This document shows, piece after piece, positions 7,419 through 16,874 of a stretch of 58,749 bases of DNA. Under the pieces are notes generated by a model, which was given only the letters and a program-made list of their open reading frames with translations, did no database searches and was not told the origin of the DNA. Positions within the stretch are counted from its first letter, which is position 1. The number at the start of each line of letters is the position of its first letter. The position numbers and the translations under genes are program-made. Source of the stretch: DAIPXZ01 sp036782995 (GTDB taxonomy: Bacteria > Bacillota > Clostridia > Saccharofermentanales > Saccharofermentanaceae); assembly GCA_036782995.1 (NCBI GenBank), contig DAIPXZ010000007.1:1-58749 (forward strand), in the 5' to 3' direction.

Positions 7419-10028
7419 TTACTGTTTTCCCTCGGGTATACCCGAATCACGCAGAACTTTAAGAAGCGTTGGTACATCGATTGGTTTTGAAATGTGCTGA
7501 TTCATTCCAGCCGCGGTAGACTCTGCGATATTCTCGGCAAAAGCATCGGCCGTCATGGCAATAATTGGAATTCCGACTGCATCTTCGTGCCCAGAGGCAC
7601 GTATTTTTCTTGCCGCATCGAGGCCGTTCATAATTGGCATCTGAATATCCATGAGAATGGCTTTATAGGTATAGGGCGCGGCGGAAAGATAGATTTCGAG
7701 GGCTTCTTTTCCGTTCCAAGCCTTTTCGACAATAAGACCTGCGTTGGTCAAAATGGTATCGGCGATTTCCATATTCATGTCATTATCTTCGACCAAAAGC
7801 ACCCGAGCCTTGGCAAAATGAATGAACGTATCACGTTTCGGGATATCCGAGCCATTTGACCTGCTGAGTAACAAATCAAAAAGCATCGACTGGAAAACCG
7901 GTTTGGACAAGAAGAGAGAAACACCGATTTCTCGAGCGCGAATCTCGATATCTTCAAAATTCATTGCCGAAATGAGAACAAAAGGAAAGTCTGGCGCAAC
8001 AAAAGGCTTTAGCGCTTTTATAGTCTCGATACCGTCAATTTCAGGCATTTTCAAATCCATGAAGCACATGGTATAGGGATGATTATCCGCGACGGCAGAC
8101 GCAAATGCGTCGAGCGCGATTTTACCGGAGGAAACAACTTGATGCGGTACATGAAAACGATTAAGCAGTATCGACATATAATCGCGGGAGCATTCATCAT
8201 CGTCCACAACGAGGATATTTTGGTTCGAAAAGTCGTAATTTGCACGTTGGCGTGCGTGGTCAGATTTTGCAAAGGATAATCGGACGGTGAATACGGAGCC
8301 TACCCCTTTTTTGCTTTCAACCACAATGGAGCCATGCATCATATCAACCAGGTTTTTTGTTATAGAAAGTCCGAGGCCAGTGCCGCCAAATCTTCGAGAG
8401 ATGCTGTCATTTTCTTGTTCGAAAGGATTCCAGATATTGACGAGAAAGGACTCATCCATACCGATGCCGGTATCCTTCACTACAAATTCAATATCGACAT
8501 TTTCAGGAGTCTCATTGATTTGGGAGACGGAGAGTGTCACATGTCCGTCCTTCGGTGTGAACTTTATGGCATTGGAGAGCAAATTTGTGATGATTTGATT
8601 GACACGAATCTGATCGCCAATGAGCCATTCTTCGGGAGGTGCAAGGAATACGACATCAAAATGTACGCCCTTGCTGTTCGCAAGAGAAAAGAACATGACT
8701 TGAATGGAATTGAGGAGCGCTTTGAAATCGAATTCCTCTTTGCTCAGGTGGAATTTACCGCTGTCGATGGAAGACATATCGAGCACGTCATTGATAACGG
8801 CGAGCAAATGTTTCGAAGCGACGTCACTCTTTTTAAGACAGTCGGTGACTTTCTCGGCGATTTGCAAACGATTCTTCTCTTCGGATATGCCGGCTACAGA
8901 TTCACGTGCGATGGCATTAAATCCCATGACGGCGTTGAGCGGAGTACGAATCTCGTGACTCATACGTGAGAGGAAAACACTCTTCGCAACGTTTGCCTGT
9001 TCGGCAGCGATTCGAGCTTCATTCTCAACGGCGAGGCTCTTTTTTAATCGCTTATTTAAACCATATATCATTGTTCCATCGATTGTGACCAAAAGGAGTA
9101 TGAATGCGACGAAAACAAGCACGAACACAGTATTCATACGACAAACGGGAAAAGAGGATGTTGGTACAGCGGAAAAATAATACCAATCCGCCGTACCCTC
9201 GATATGATGGTACGAATAGAGACATTCGGTACCGCGCGCGTTATATAAGGTAATAAGACCGCTCTCATTACCGAGTACGGTTTCGCGGAAGGCGTCGGAC
9301 TCAATATAAGAAAAACTATTGAAACCACGGAAGAATTCGTAAATATTGGTTCCCTTAAATCCGCTACTTTTTATGATGTAATTTCCGTTATTGTCGATGA
9401 TGGTGCCATCGGCATTATTGTATGGTGGGAGGGGAAGTCCTGTTTCCATAATTGTGTTAATTGGAATGGCCATGAGAAACAAGTATGATTTTTCTTGCCC
9501 TTCGTCAATGAGCGTAATATCTGTGAAAATACCGATGCTTTGCATGCCGTTTTGGGGGTCTGTGAAGGTGGACGTCGAATTGAGGACGTTATCGTCCACC
9601 TTTCCGGCGAGGACTTGCTCACAGGCACTCTGAATTTGCTTGTAGGAAGATTCGTATGAAACTGAAGAGATTGCCCCCTCGGTTGAAATACTGCTACCAA
9701 CTCGGGTTTCACAGTCTATGATTTGGAAGGTGGCGGTGAAATAGCGATTTGAGTATTGCAAATAGGAGATGGCGGCATCAAGTTGATTCTCGGAAGTAGT
9801 CTCGAGATAGTACTTTCTGTTCAAAAGCACCTGATTTTGCTGATCAAAATAAAGACGGGTCATGTCTGCTATACTCTCGGTTGATTGCGTAACGAGGGTA
9901 TGGTTACGAAGCATTTCTCTTTCGTCGATATTAAGCTTATATAAGGAGAGAACGGTAATCATCACGCCGACGATTAGAATGTTTACGATGACGGCCACGG
10001 TCATGGCTTTTATTCTTTTTTTCTCCAT
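7419..10028 (-). CDS. Hybrid sensor histidine kinase with two receiver domains
   Basis: An 869-residue membrane sensor. Helix 1 lies at about 10-30, an extracellular sensing region of about 265 residues follows (31-295, Cache-like in size and layout), and helix 2 spans about 299-322. HisKA follows with His358 (SHEIRTPLN), then HATPase (NLLSNAIKF near 482, DTGIGM, GGTGLGLSI), receiver 1 with Asp658 and receiver 2 with Asp794 (ILMDIQMP). No HPt domain and no DNA-binding output are present, so the signal must pass to a partner elsewhere. The ATG follows AAAGGAGG. It lies 47 bp downstream of the solute-binding lipoprotein gene on the same strand, which suggests the lipoprotein delivers the ligand. 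Confidence 0.92.
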   Translation of the reverse strand: MEKKRIKAMTVAVIVNILIVGVMITVLSLYKLNIDEREMLRNHTLVTQSTESIADMTRLYFDQQNQVLLNRKYYLETTSENQLDAAISYLQYSNRYFTATFQIIDCETRVGSSISTEGAISSVSYESSYKQIQSACEQVLAGKVDDNVLNSTSTFTDPQNGMQSIGIFTDITLIDEGQEKSYLFLMAIPINTIMETGLPLPPYNNADGTIIDNNGNYIIKSSGFKGTNIYEFFRGFNSFSYIESDAFRETVLGNESGLITLYNARGTECLYSYHHIEGTADWYYFSAVPTSSFPVCRMNTVFVLVFVAFILLLVTIDGTMIYGLNKRLKKSLAVENEARIAAEQANVAKSVFLSRMSHEIRTPLNAVMGFNAIARESVAGISEEKNRLQIAEKVTDCLKKSDVASKHLLAVINDVLDMSSIDSGKFHLSKEEFDFKALLNSIQVMFFSLANSKGVHFDVVFLAPPEEWLIGDQIRVNQIITNLLSNAIKFTPKDGHVTLSVSQINETPENVDIEFVVKDTGIGMDESFLVNIWNPFEQENDSISRRFGGTGLGLSITKNLVDMMHGSIVVESKKGVGSVFTVRLSFAKSDHARQRANYDFSNQNILVVDDDECSRDYMSILLNRFHVPHQVVSSGKIALDAFASAVADNHPYTMCFMDLKMPEIDGIETIKALKPFVAPDFPFVLISAMNFEDIEIRAREIGVSLFLSKPVFQSMLFDLLLSRSNGSDIPKRDTFIHFAKARVLLVEDNDMNMEIADTILTNAGLIVEKAWNGKEALEIYLSAAPYTYKAILMDIQMPIMNGLDAARKIRASGHEDAVGIPIIAMTADAFAENIAESTAAGMNQHISKPIDVPTLLKVLRDSGIPEGKQ

Positions 10029-10075
10029 ATCCGGACCTCCTTTCGTTTCATTCCATTACATCGACGTGATGTGGG

Positions 10076-11401
10076 TTACTCTGCGCTCGCTTCCTCGGCT
10101 CTCTTTTCAGCAATCTTTCCTTCAAAATATGCCATCGCTTGTTCCGGGTTCATGCGCTCCGGATCGTCTTTGGACTTTACGATTTTCTTGAAAGTATTAT
10201 TAAGAATACTATAATAGGTGATTTGGAAATTGTCGGTCGTGGCGACAAAGTCATCTGGAATTTGATAAAGAGAGGCAAATCGCAAGTCGTCGGTCTGTGA
10301 TTTTGTATTGGAGGGTAGACCTTTGATGGAGGCAAGAAGCGAGAGATTCTCTTCTTTCATAAGGAAGTTTACGAAGGCGCGTGCCCAGTTCTCGTGCTCG
10401 GCGTTTTTGTTGACGCTGATTCCCTGCCAGACCTGCCAATAACAATAGGCACCATCGTCACCGGCGGGAACAGCAACAAACTCGTAATCGAACGGGTTTG
10501 CGATGTATGCTTCGGACATTGTTTCTCTCTTTTCCATGCCGCTCACGGTTTCGGCAGTGCATGGCATAAATGGGACGTCACCCTCGAAGAAGTTCAGAAT
10601 CGCATCTTCATAATTGTTTTCAAAATCTGCTGTCTCCTCATAGACGATATAGTCGTTTTCAACAAGAGTATAAACGCGGTTCAGGAAATCCTCGATACAG
10701 GCGTATGAGCCTTCTGTGTAGGTATTCATCTCTTCGAAAATGGTTTCATAATCCGGACTGTGGACGATTGTGTTTGCATAGTATGAATACATGAGACCGA
10801 TACCCGCATAATCATTTTGGCATTGAATCGGTATGAATCCTGCTTGCTTGAATGTCTCACAAGCTGATAGAAATTCGCTCCAATTTGTCGGAATAGTGAC
10901 GTTTTTTTCTGCAAGGAGCGTACTATTTACAACCATACCACGCGGAGAAGAGGCAAGCGGGATGGAATACAGTTTTCCGTCAATTACTTGTGAATTTGTA
11001 AGACTCGGATTCGTTGCCGAGATATCTACGCCAACATTGTCATAATCGTTAAAATCGACGGCGAGATCTCTCAAAACATCACTCTTTTCGACATTGGTGG
11101 ATAACGACAAGAACATCTGTGTCGTTGTACCCTCGTTCTGCATGCGCATCTCAAGATTATTCTCGTAATCGTTGAGCTGGACATATGTGATGGTGCAATT
11201 CGTGTACTTTTCTTCGAACTTTGTGATGACCGCTTCAAGGCCCTCGAAGTTTTCGAGTCCGCCGACAATCGTCAAGTCAACTTCCTCATTCGGATCGAGC
11301 CCAAAATCAAAGCCTTCTTCTTCCTTCTTACAGGAAGTAAACGCGGAAAGCATCGTTACAAGAATCGTAATCGAGAGAAAAACGGAAAAAAGTCTTTTCA
11401 T
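10076..11401 (-). CDS. Extracellular solute-binding lipoprotein (ABC family 1 type)
   Basis: A 441-residue protein with a lipoprotein signal peptide: positively charged start MKRLF, hydrophobic core, and lipidated Cys24 in AFTSCKK. The rest reads as a family 1 (sugar-type) periplasmic binding protein fold, with the VDLTIVGGLENFEGLEAVI start, a central SIPLASSPRGMVVN segment and a C-terminal FVNFLMKEEN region. The start was moved from an upstream in-frame ATG to the one after AAAGGAG. No permease or ATPase genes accompany it. Instead a hybrid sensor kinase follows, so it more likely works as a sugar or oligosaccharide sensor than as part of an importer. The ligand is unknown. Confidence 0.88.
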   Translation of the reverse strand: MKRLFSVFLSITILVTMLSAFTSCKKEEEGFDFGLDPNEEVDLTIVGGLENFEGLEAVITKFEEKYTNCTITYVQLNDYENNLEMRMQNEGTTTQMFLSLSTNVEKSDVLRDLAVDFNDYDNVGVDISATNPSLTNSQVIDGKLYSIPLASSPRGMVVNSTLLAEKNVTIPTNWSEFLSACETFKQAGFIPIQCQNDYAGIGLMYSYYANTIVHSPDYETIFEEMNTYTEGSYACIEDFLNRVYTLVENDYIVYEETADFENNYEDAILNFFEGDVPFMPCTAETVSGMEKRETMSEAYIANPFDYEFVAVPAGDDGAYCYWQVWQGISVNKNAEHENWARAFVNFLMKEENLSLLASIKGLPSNTKSQTDDLRFASLYQIPDDFVATTDNFQITYYSILNNTFKKIVKSKDDPERMNPEQAMAYFEGKIAEKRAEEASAE

Positions 11402-11563
11402 AATGAGCTCCTTTCGGGAGAAAAGCGTGAGCGACTCTATGGTAAATAATAGGTAGATGGTGCGTTTGGGATGAATGATTTTGCAAGGAAATGCAAAATG
11501 CTGCGCAAGCACAGCCTCAACAGATAAAAATAGGTAAAAGAAAATTATTACTTCTTTGTCCTC

Positions 11564-11592
11564 ATTCTATCACTCAGTCGATTAATTATCAA
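11564..11592 (-). promoter_or_regulatory. Promoter of solute-binding protein-sensor kinase pair
   Basis: On the minus strand, TTGATA (11587-11592) and TAGAAT (11564-11569) are 17 bp apart. This gives a leader of about 155 nt before the lipoprotein start; no known riboswitch was recognised in it. Confidence 0.6.
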
Positions 11593-11629
11593 TAAACCTT
11601 ATGAAATGACGAATAATGAAGATAGTTCA

Positions 11630-11659
11630 TTGACGCGGCCGCGGAATAGAGAGTAAAAT
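11630..11659 (+). promoter_or_regulatory. Promoter of tyrS
   Basis: TTGACG (11630-11635) and TAAAAT (11654-11659) are 18 bp apart. The leader is only about 60 nt, which is too short for a T-box. Confidence 0.6.
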
Positions 11660-11723
11660 GGTCAAGCACTTCGGAGAAAAGTCGAAGTGACGTGCAATAT
11701 TTACCTGAAGGAGGAGTCGTTTG

Positions 11724-12965
11724 ATGTCCGAGAATACGTACCAAAATGTATTTGATGTGTTGGAGTCACGCGGATATATTTCGCAAGCAACACATCGCGA
11801 AGAAATTTATGAATTATTGTCTAAGCCGGGTGTCACATTTTATATTGGCTTCGATCCTACGGCAGATAGCTTGCATGTCGGTCACTTTGTTCAGATGATG
11901 GTGATGAGCCATATGCAAGCAGCAGGACATAAGCCGATTGCTCTTATGGGCGGCGGCACGGGCATGATTGGCGATCCGACGGGACGCTCGGATATGCGTC
12001 AGGTGCTGTCAGTTGAGACCATCACACATAATGTCGATTGCTTTGTGAAGCAGATGGGCACAATCGTTGATTTTTCTAAGGATAAGGCAACGATTGTTAA
12101 CAATAAGGATTGGCTCATGAATCTCAACTATATTGAGTTCTTGCGTGAAATCGGCCCTCATTTTTCTGTCAATCGCATGCTAACCTTCGAGTGTTACAAG
12201 CAAAGACTGGAGAAGGGTCTTTCTTTCCTCGAGTTTAACTACATGTTGATGCAAAGCTATGACTTTTTACATTTATATAGAGAGTATAATTGCCGACTCG
12301 AAGTGGGTGGCGATGACCAATGGTCGAACATCCTAGGTGGTGTCGAGCTTGTTCGCCGCAAGGAGCAGGGCGAGGTATACGGTCTTACCTTCACACTCCT
12401 TACAAATAGCGAAGGAAAGAAGATGGGCAAGACAGCGAAGGGTGCTGTATGGCTTGATCCGAATAAGACAAGCCCATTCGATTTCTATCAATATTGGAGA
12501 AATGTCGATGATGCTGATGTCATCAAATGCTTAAAGCTTCTGACGTTCGTCTCTTTGGACGAAATCAATGAATATGCGAAGCTTACCGATGCGAGTATCA
12601 ACGAAGCGAAAAAGCGATTGGCCTTTGAGATTACTAAGATTGTTCACGGAGAAGAGATTGCAACGGCCGTCAAAAAGCAAACAGAAGATCTTTTTGAAAA
12701 GAACGGTCGCTCGGATGACATGGCGACTACAACGCTTACGTCTACTGCGGTAAAAGAAGGTTTGTCGATTCTCGACATTCTTGTGACGACAAAGCTTACC
12801 GCTTCGAAGGGCGAGGCACGCCGTATGATTCAGCAAAAAGGAATCTACCTCAACGACGTCGCTCTCGATGATCCATTCTACACGTTAGGTGAGAAGGATT
12901 TTACTGACGGCGAGGCATTCTTGAGAAAAGGAAAGAAAGTCCACCACAGATTACAAATCGGCTGA
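11724..12965 (+). CDS. tyrS: Tyrosyl-tRNA synthetase
   Basis: A 413-residue class I aminoacyl-tRNA synthetase that charges tRNA-Tyr in the cytoplasm. The HIGH-type motif is HVGH (51-54) and the KMSKS-type motif is KMGKT (233-237). Tyrosine-site residues sit in the MGGGTGMIGDPTGRSD segment, and GDDQWSN is typical of TyrS. The C-terminal part (about 345-410) is an S4 RNA-binding domain with KGEARRMIQQKG. ATG 11724 is used rather than the adjacent TTG, with AAGGAGGAG upstream. It is monocistronic, with its own promoter and a terminator behind it. Unlike many clostridial tyrS genes it has no T-box leader. Confidence 0.96.
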   Translation: MSENTYQNVFDVLESRGYISQATHREEIYELLSKPGVTFYIGFDPTADSLHVGHFVQMMVMSHMQAAGHKPIALMGGGTGMIGDPTGRSDMRQVLSVETITHNVDCFVKQMGTIVDFSKDKATIVNNKDWLMNLNYIEFLREIGPHFSVNRMLTFECYKQRLEKGLSFLEFNYMLMQSYDFLHLYREYNCRLEVGGDDQWSNILGGVELVRRKEQGEVYGLTFTLLTNSEGKKMGKTAKGAVWLDPNKTSPFDFYQYWRNVDDADVIKCLKLLTFVSLDEINEYAKLTDASINEAKKRLAFEITKIVHGEEIATAVKKQTEDLFEKNGRSDDMATTTLTSTAVKEGLSILDILVTTKLTASKGEARRMIQQKGIYLNDVALDDPFYTLGEKDFTDGEAFLRKGKKVHHRLQIG

Positions 12966-13006
12966 TTTGTCTATTGAAGACGTTAATCCGTTCGTAAAGA
13001 ACATCA

Positions 13007-13047
13007 AAAGACCATGGGAAACGAGTTGTTTTCCATGGTCTTTTTTT
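13007..13047. terminator. Bidirectional terminator between tyrS and fabD
   Basis: AAAGACCATGGGAAA pairs with TTTCCATGGTCTTT, followed by a T run on the plus strand; the A run serves the opposite direction. Confidence 0.88.
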
Positions 13048-13075
13048 GCTTGATTATTCGATGACTGGTTTATAT

Positions 13076-13954
13076 TCAAACACTCTTTCGAATTTTTGCC
13101 ACCAGCCCCGTCAATACTTTTCCGGGGCCGAGCTCGACAAAATCAGTGATGCCGGCTCGTTGCATGCATTGAATCTCGTGGGTAAAGCGCACAGGCGAAA
13201 TCATGTGTTTGGCAAGATATTCCGGGAATGATTCGTTGGCTTCGAGTGGTTCTCCGGTCACATTGGAGTAAAGAGTGCATTGTGATGCATGAAAAGTGAA
13301 TTTGGCCGCATACACAGAAAGCCGTACGGATGCAGGGGACATGTACTTCGTATGAAAAGCACCACTGACATTGAGCTTTAAGGCTCTCTTGGCATGAAGA
13401 GCGAGTAGCTCTTCTGACGCGTGTGAGAGATTTTCTTCATCGCCTGCAATAACGAGCTGCCCCGGACAGTTGTAATTTACGGGATAGATGTTGTCGTAGG
13501 AAAGAAGAACCTTTTCCACAGTTTCGTCGGGAAGACCGATGACGGCGACCATGCCGCCAGGATTCTGCTTGGCGGCTTCGTCCATATAAAGAGAGCGGTG
13601 GTCAAGTAGGTCAATTGTATCTTCGAGAGATAGAACTCCGGAAGCGCAAAGCGCCGAGTACTCACCAAGTGAAAAACCACCCATGCAAATGCCTTGAAGG
13701 AACTCGGATTCTGTTATTCCCGTGGAAAGACATCTCTCTTTCTCTTCCTCATAACGGCCGATTGAATGCAGGAAAATCGCGAGTTGCGTGATACGTGTGG
13801 ATTTCAGGTCATTTTCGCTGACCGCGGTAAAATCGATGCCGGTTATGCTTTTTGCTTTCTCATAGAGGATGCGAGCCTTCGGGAAATCGGTCAACAGCTC
13901 GGAAGCCATGCTGATACTTTGTGCGCCTTGGCCGGGAAAAAGATATGCTTTCAT
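13076..13954 (-). CDS. fabD: Malonyl-CoA:ACP transacylase
   Basis: A 292-residue enzyme that moves malonyl from CoA to acyl carrier protein, feeding chain elongation. It has the family start FPGQGAQ, the nucleophile elbow GFSLGE with Ser95, and His201 in GAFHTKY. The central stretch up to residue 90 is somewhat irregular (RYEEEKERC) but open. The start is the MKAYLF methionine preceded by AAGGAG, not the upstream ATG of the longer frame. It is transcribed away from the rest of the fab cluster from a shared control region with a FabT-like palindrome. Confidence 0.93.
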   Translation of the reverse strand: MKAYLFPGQGAQSISMASELLTDFPKARILYEKAKSITGIDFTAVSENDLKSTRITQLAIFLHSIGRYEEEKERCLSTGITESEFLQGICMGGFSLGEYSALCASGVLSLEDTIDLLDHRSLYMDEAAKQNPGGMVAVIGLPDETVEKVLLSYDNIYPVNYNCPGQLVIAGDEENLSHASEELLALHAKRALKLNVSGAFHTKYMSPASVRLSVYAAKFTFHASQCTLYSNVTGEPLEANESFPEYLAKHMISPVRFTHEIQCMQRAGITDFVELGPGKVLTGLVAKIRKSV

Positions 13955-14013
13955 GAATAATCTCCTTCGCTTATTGACTGCCCCAGAAAAAGGAAGTACA
14001 ATAACGTTAATTC

Positions 14014-14026
14014 TTTGACTATCAAA
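14014..14026. promoter_or_regulatory. FabT-like operator in fabD-fabH intergenic region
   Basis: TTTGACTATCAAA is an inverted repeat (TTTGA...TCAAA) close to the known FabT consensus TTTGA-N3-TCAAA. It overlaps a possible -35 of fabD (TTGATA, with TATTGT 16 bp on). A weaker half-site, AAGTCAAAAT, lies at about 14049-14058, near a possible fabH promoter (TTGCAA-17-TACAAA). No fabT gene is in the window. Confidence 0.5.
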
Positions 14027-14115
14027 ATAATCGAAAATCAAATAAATTGCAAGTCAAAATAATAAGAATACAAAAGCTCGTGTGTATATACATACGGATT
14101 AGAAGGAATGGTCGC

Positions 14116-15120
14116 ATGAAAACACAATACCGGATTTTAGGAACAGGCTCGTATTTACCGCCGCTTCGCGTCAGTAATGATGATTTTGCCGCGAAGATGG
14201 ATACCAGCGACGAGTGGATTCGAACGAGAACCGGCATTTGTTATCGTCATCTGTCTGATGGTGAAGAGACATGGGAGATGGCTTCGAAAGCTGCGCGTCA
14301 GGCAATCCGAGCGGCGGACATTTCTCCACTTGATATTAATGTCATTATTGTCACTACCTTGACACCGGATTATGCAACACCGTCGACCGCTTGCTTGGTG
14401 CAGGGTGAAATCGGTGCAGATCGTGCATTTTGTATGGATGTAAATGCCGCTTGTACCGGATTCATTCAGGGCTTTGATATTGCGATGCGTTACATCAGAA
14501 CAATGGAAAATTGTCATGTGCTGCTTATCTCGGCGGAGTCCCTTTCGAAAATTGTTGATTTCGAGGATCGCTCGACCTGCGTGCTTTTCGGCGACGGCGC
14601 CGGCGCGTTGGTGATATCGAATGCAAATGAGAAGGAGCGTCTTTTTGCTTCTTGTTTATATGCGGATGGCAAGAACGGTGCTTCGATGATTGCAGCGGCA
14701 TTCCCCATCGCAAATCATCCTTTTCGTAATCCAAATCAACCATCCCATTTACGTTACGGCGAAATGAAAAAGCCATTCGTCGAGATGCAGGGTCAGGAGG
14801 TCTACCGCTTTGCGACTACAGCAATGCCTAAGGCGGTGGAGGATGTCGTTGCGGAGGCGAAATTGACTATGGACGACGTACAATACTTGATTCCTCATCA
14901 AGCCAATATGCGCATTTTGGTTTCGGCGTCGAAGCATCTTCATATCCCAGAGGATAGGGTACTTTCGACGATTGATGAAACGGGCAACACGTCATCGGCA
15001 TCCATTCCGATTTGCCTTGATACGTATATTAAAAACGGAAAAATAAAAAGAGGTGACATCCTTGTATTGACCGGCTTCGGTGGAGGACTGACCTATGGCG
15101 CGGTCTGTGTTGAGTATTAA
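14116..15120 (+). CDS. fabH: Beta-ketoacyl-ACP synthase III
   Basis: A 334-residue condensing enzyme that starts fatty-acid synthesis by joining an acyl-CoA primer to malonyl-ACP. The catalytic triad is visible: Cys113 (NAACTGF), His261 (IPHQANMRI) and Asn291 (ETGNTSSAS). The N-terminal GTGSYLPP and the SDEWIRTRTGI segment are typical. The start is the ATG after AGAAGGA, inside a longer open frame. It is the first gene of the rightward fab-acc operon. Being first and next to a FabT-like site suggests feedback control by long-chain acyl-ACP. Confidence 0.95.
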   Translation: MKTQYRILGTGSYLPPLRVSNDDFAAKMDTSDEWIRTRTGICYRHLSDGEETWEMASKAARQAIRAADISPLDINVIIVTTLTPDYATPSTACLVQGEIGADRAFCMDVNAACTGFIQGFDIAMRYIRTMENCHVLLISAESLSKIVDFEDRSTCVLFGDGAGALVISNANEKERLFASCLYADGKNGASMIAAAFPIANHPFRNPNQPSHLRYGEMKKPFVEMQGQEVYRFATTAMPKAVEDVVAEAKLTMDDVQYLIPHQANMRILVSASKHLHIPEDRVLSTIDETGNTSSASIPICLDTYIKNGKIKRGDILVLTGFGGGLTYGAVCVEY

Positions 15121-15150
15121 GTAACAGAGAAAGAAACGGAGGAACGAAAT

Positions 15151-16074
15151 ATGTTTGACGGAAGAGTGGCGAAATTACTGGGGACAAAGTATCCGATTAT
15201 TCAAGGTGGTATGGCATGGGTGGCTGACGCAAATCTTGCTGCAGCCGTATCGAACGCCGGCGGACTCGGATTAATCGGAAGCGGCGCAATGGACAGAAAT
15301 CTTTTGAAGGAACAAATTGATATCTGCAAGAAACTGACGGACAAGCCATTCGGTGTCAACATCATGCTGATGAATCCGCATGCGGACGACTTAGCGCAAC
15401 TATTGATTGAGGAAAAGGTTGCCGTCGTAACAACAGGGGCCGGTTCTCCCGGAAAATATGTGGAAGCTTGGAAAGCCGCCGGTATCGTAGTTATCCCGGT
15501 TGTTGCATCCACAGGTCTAGCGAAGCGTATGGAATCATTGGGTGTTGATGCCGTAGTTGCGGAAGGCTGTGAGGCCGGTGGACATATTGGCGAATTAACA
15601 ACAATGGTTCTTGTGCCACAAGTAGCTGACAGTGTATCCATTCCGGTATTGGCCGCTGGCGGAATCGCCGACGGAAGAGGACTCGCTGCCGCCAAAATGC
15701 TCGGTGCGAATGGTGCACAAATCGGGACTCGATTCCTTGTCGCTCGCGAATGCACAATCCACCAAAACTATAAGGATGTCGTGTTGAAGTCGCGTGATAT
15801 CGACTCACGAGTGACTGGAAGAAGCGGCGGTCATCCGGTTCGCAGCGTAAAAACTCCGCTTGTTGCCGAGATGCTCAAGATGGAAAAAGAAGGTGCGACC
15901 TTCGAAGAGATGGAAGCAATGACTGTGGGCTCGTTACGTAAGGCTGTGAAGGACGGTAATGTGAAAGAGGGCTCGTTCATGGCCGGACAAATTGCCGGGA
16001 TGATCAACAAAGAGCAAACCGCCGCCGAGATTTTGCAAGAGCTCTCGGATGAGTACGAAGCTTGTTTTCAATAA
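15151..16074 (+). CDS. fabK: Enoyl-ACP reductase II (FMN-dependent)
   Basis: A 307-residue flavoenzyme of the nitronate-monooxygenase-like fold that does the last reduction of each elongation cycle. Visible features are the start KYPIIQGGMAWVADA, AAAVSNAGGLGLIGSG, EGCEAGGHIGE, and the phosphate-binding VLAAGGIADGRG and GANGAQIGTRF. FabK replaces the triclosan-sensitive FabI in many clostridia and streptococci, and no fabI is seen here. The ATG follows GGAGG, 30 bp after fabH. Confidence 0.95.
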   Translation: MFDGRVAKLLGTKYPIIQGGMAWVADANLAAAVSNAGGLGLIGSGAMDRNLLKEQIDICKKLTDKPFGVNIMLMNPHADDLAQLLIEEKVAVVTTGAGSPGKYVEAWKAAGIVVIPVVASTGLAKRMESLGVDAVVAEGCEAGGHIGELTTMVLVPQVADSVSIPVLAAGGIADGRGLAAAKMLGANGAQIGTRFLVARECTIHQNYKDVVLKSRDIDSRVTGRSGGHPVRSVKTPLVAEMLKMEKEGATFEEMEAMTVGSLRKAVKDGNVKEGSFMAGQIAGMINKEQTAAEILQELSDEYEACFQ

Positions 16075-16087
16075 AGGAGAATAACGC

Positions 16088-16843
16088 ATGGAAGCAACAA
16101 CTGAAACAATAAGAAAAACTGCCATTGTCACGGGTGCGTCTCGTGGAATTGGTGCAGAGACGGCAAGAGAGCTATCGCGAGCGGGTATGAATGTCGTTAT
16201 TGTGTATCGTTCAGGAGAAGAGAAGGCGAACGCCGTTAAGTGCGAATGCGAAAAAAATGGTGTGACAGCAATTACTGTTCAGGCAGATGTATCGCAGGAG
16301 GATGATTGCAAAAAAATCATCGAAGCGGCGCTTGACGCGTTCGGACGAGTTGATGTTTTAGTCAATAATGCGGGACAAACCAAAGATGGCTTGGCAATGC
16401 GTATGACAAAAGAACAGTTTACATCCGTGCTCGACGTGAATCTTGTCGGCGCATGGCAGCTTTCGTCTTTGGTCTTAAAGCCCATGTCGAAGCAAAAGGG
16501 TGGTCGTATCATTAATCTCTCGAGCGTGGCAGGGATCTACGGAAATGCAGGTCAGACTAACTATGCGGCTTCAAAGGCAGGTATTATCGGCTTCTCGAAA
16601 AGTCTTGCGAAAGAGATGGGTAGTCGAGGAATTACCGTGAATTGCGTAGCACCGGGTTTCGTTGAAACGGATATGACAGATGCACTTTCCGACGCAGTGA
16701 AAGAGAATATTTGCGGCCACATTGCATTGAAGAGAACGGGGAAGCCTGAAGATATCGCGAAATGCATCGCTTTTCTGGCATCGGATGATGCGTCCTATAT
16801 CACAGGACAGGTCATCGAAGTCAGTGGCGGTTTGTCCATGTAA
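16088..16843 (+). CDS. fabG: 3-oxoacyl-ACP reductase
   Basis: A 251-residue short-chain dehydrogenase that reduces 3-oxoacyl-ACP with NADPH. The cofactor motif is GASRGIG (16-22), with NNAG at 93-96. The catalytic set is Asn118, Ser145/146, Tyr159 and Lys163 (NYAASKAG). It ends with YITGQVIEVSGGL, as is usual for FabG. AAAGGAG precedes the ATG, 13 bp after fabK. Length and order in the operon are standard. Confidence 0.95.
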   Translation: MEATTETIRKTAIVTGASRGIGAETARELSRAGMNVVIVYRSGEEKANAVKCECEKNGVTAITVQADVSQEDDCKKIIEAALDAFGRVDVLVNNAGQTKDGLAMRMTKEQFTSVLDVNLVGAWQLSSLVLKPMSKQKGGRIINLSSVAGIYGNAGQTNYAASKAGIIGFSKSLAKEMGSRGITVNCVAPGFVETDMTDALSDAVKENICGHIALKRTGKPEDIAKCIAFLASDDASYITGQVIEVSGGLSM

Positions 16844-16874
16844 CGTAAAGAAAAGAAAATAAAGGAGAACCTAC

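Noticed and set aside
11593..11723. T-box expected upstream of tyrS
   Set aside because: The leader is about 60 nt and shows no stem I motifs, TGG-N-ACCGCG or terminator.
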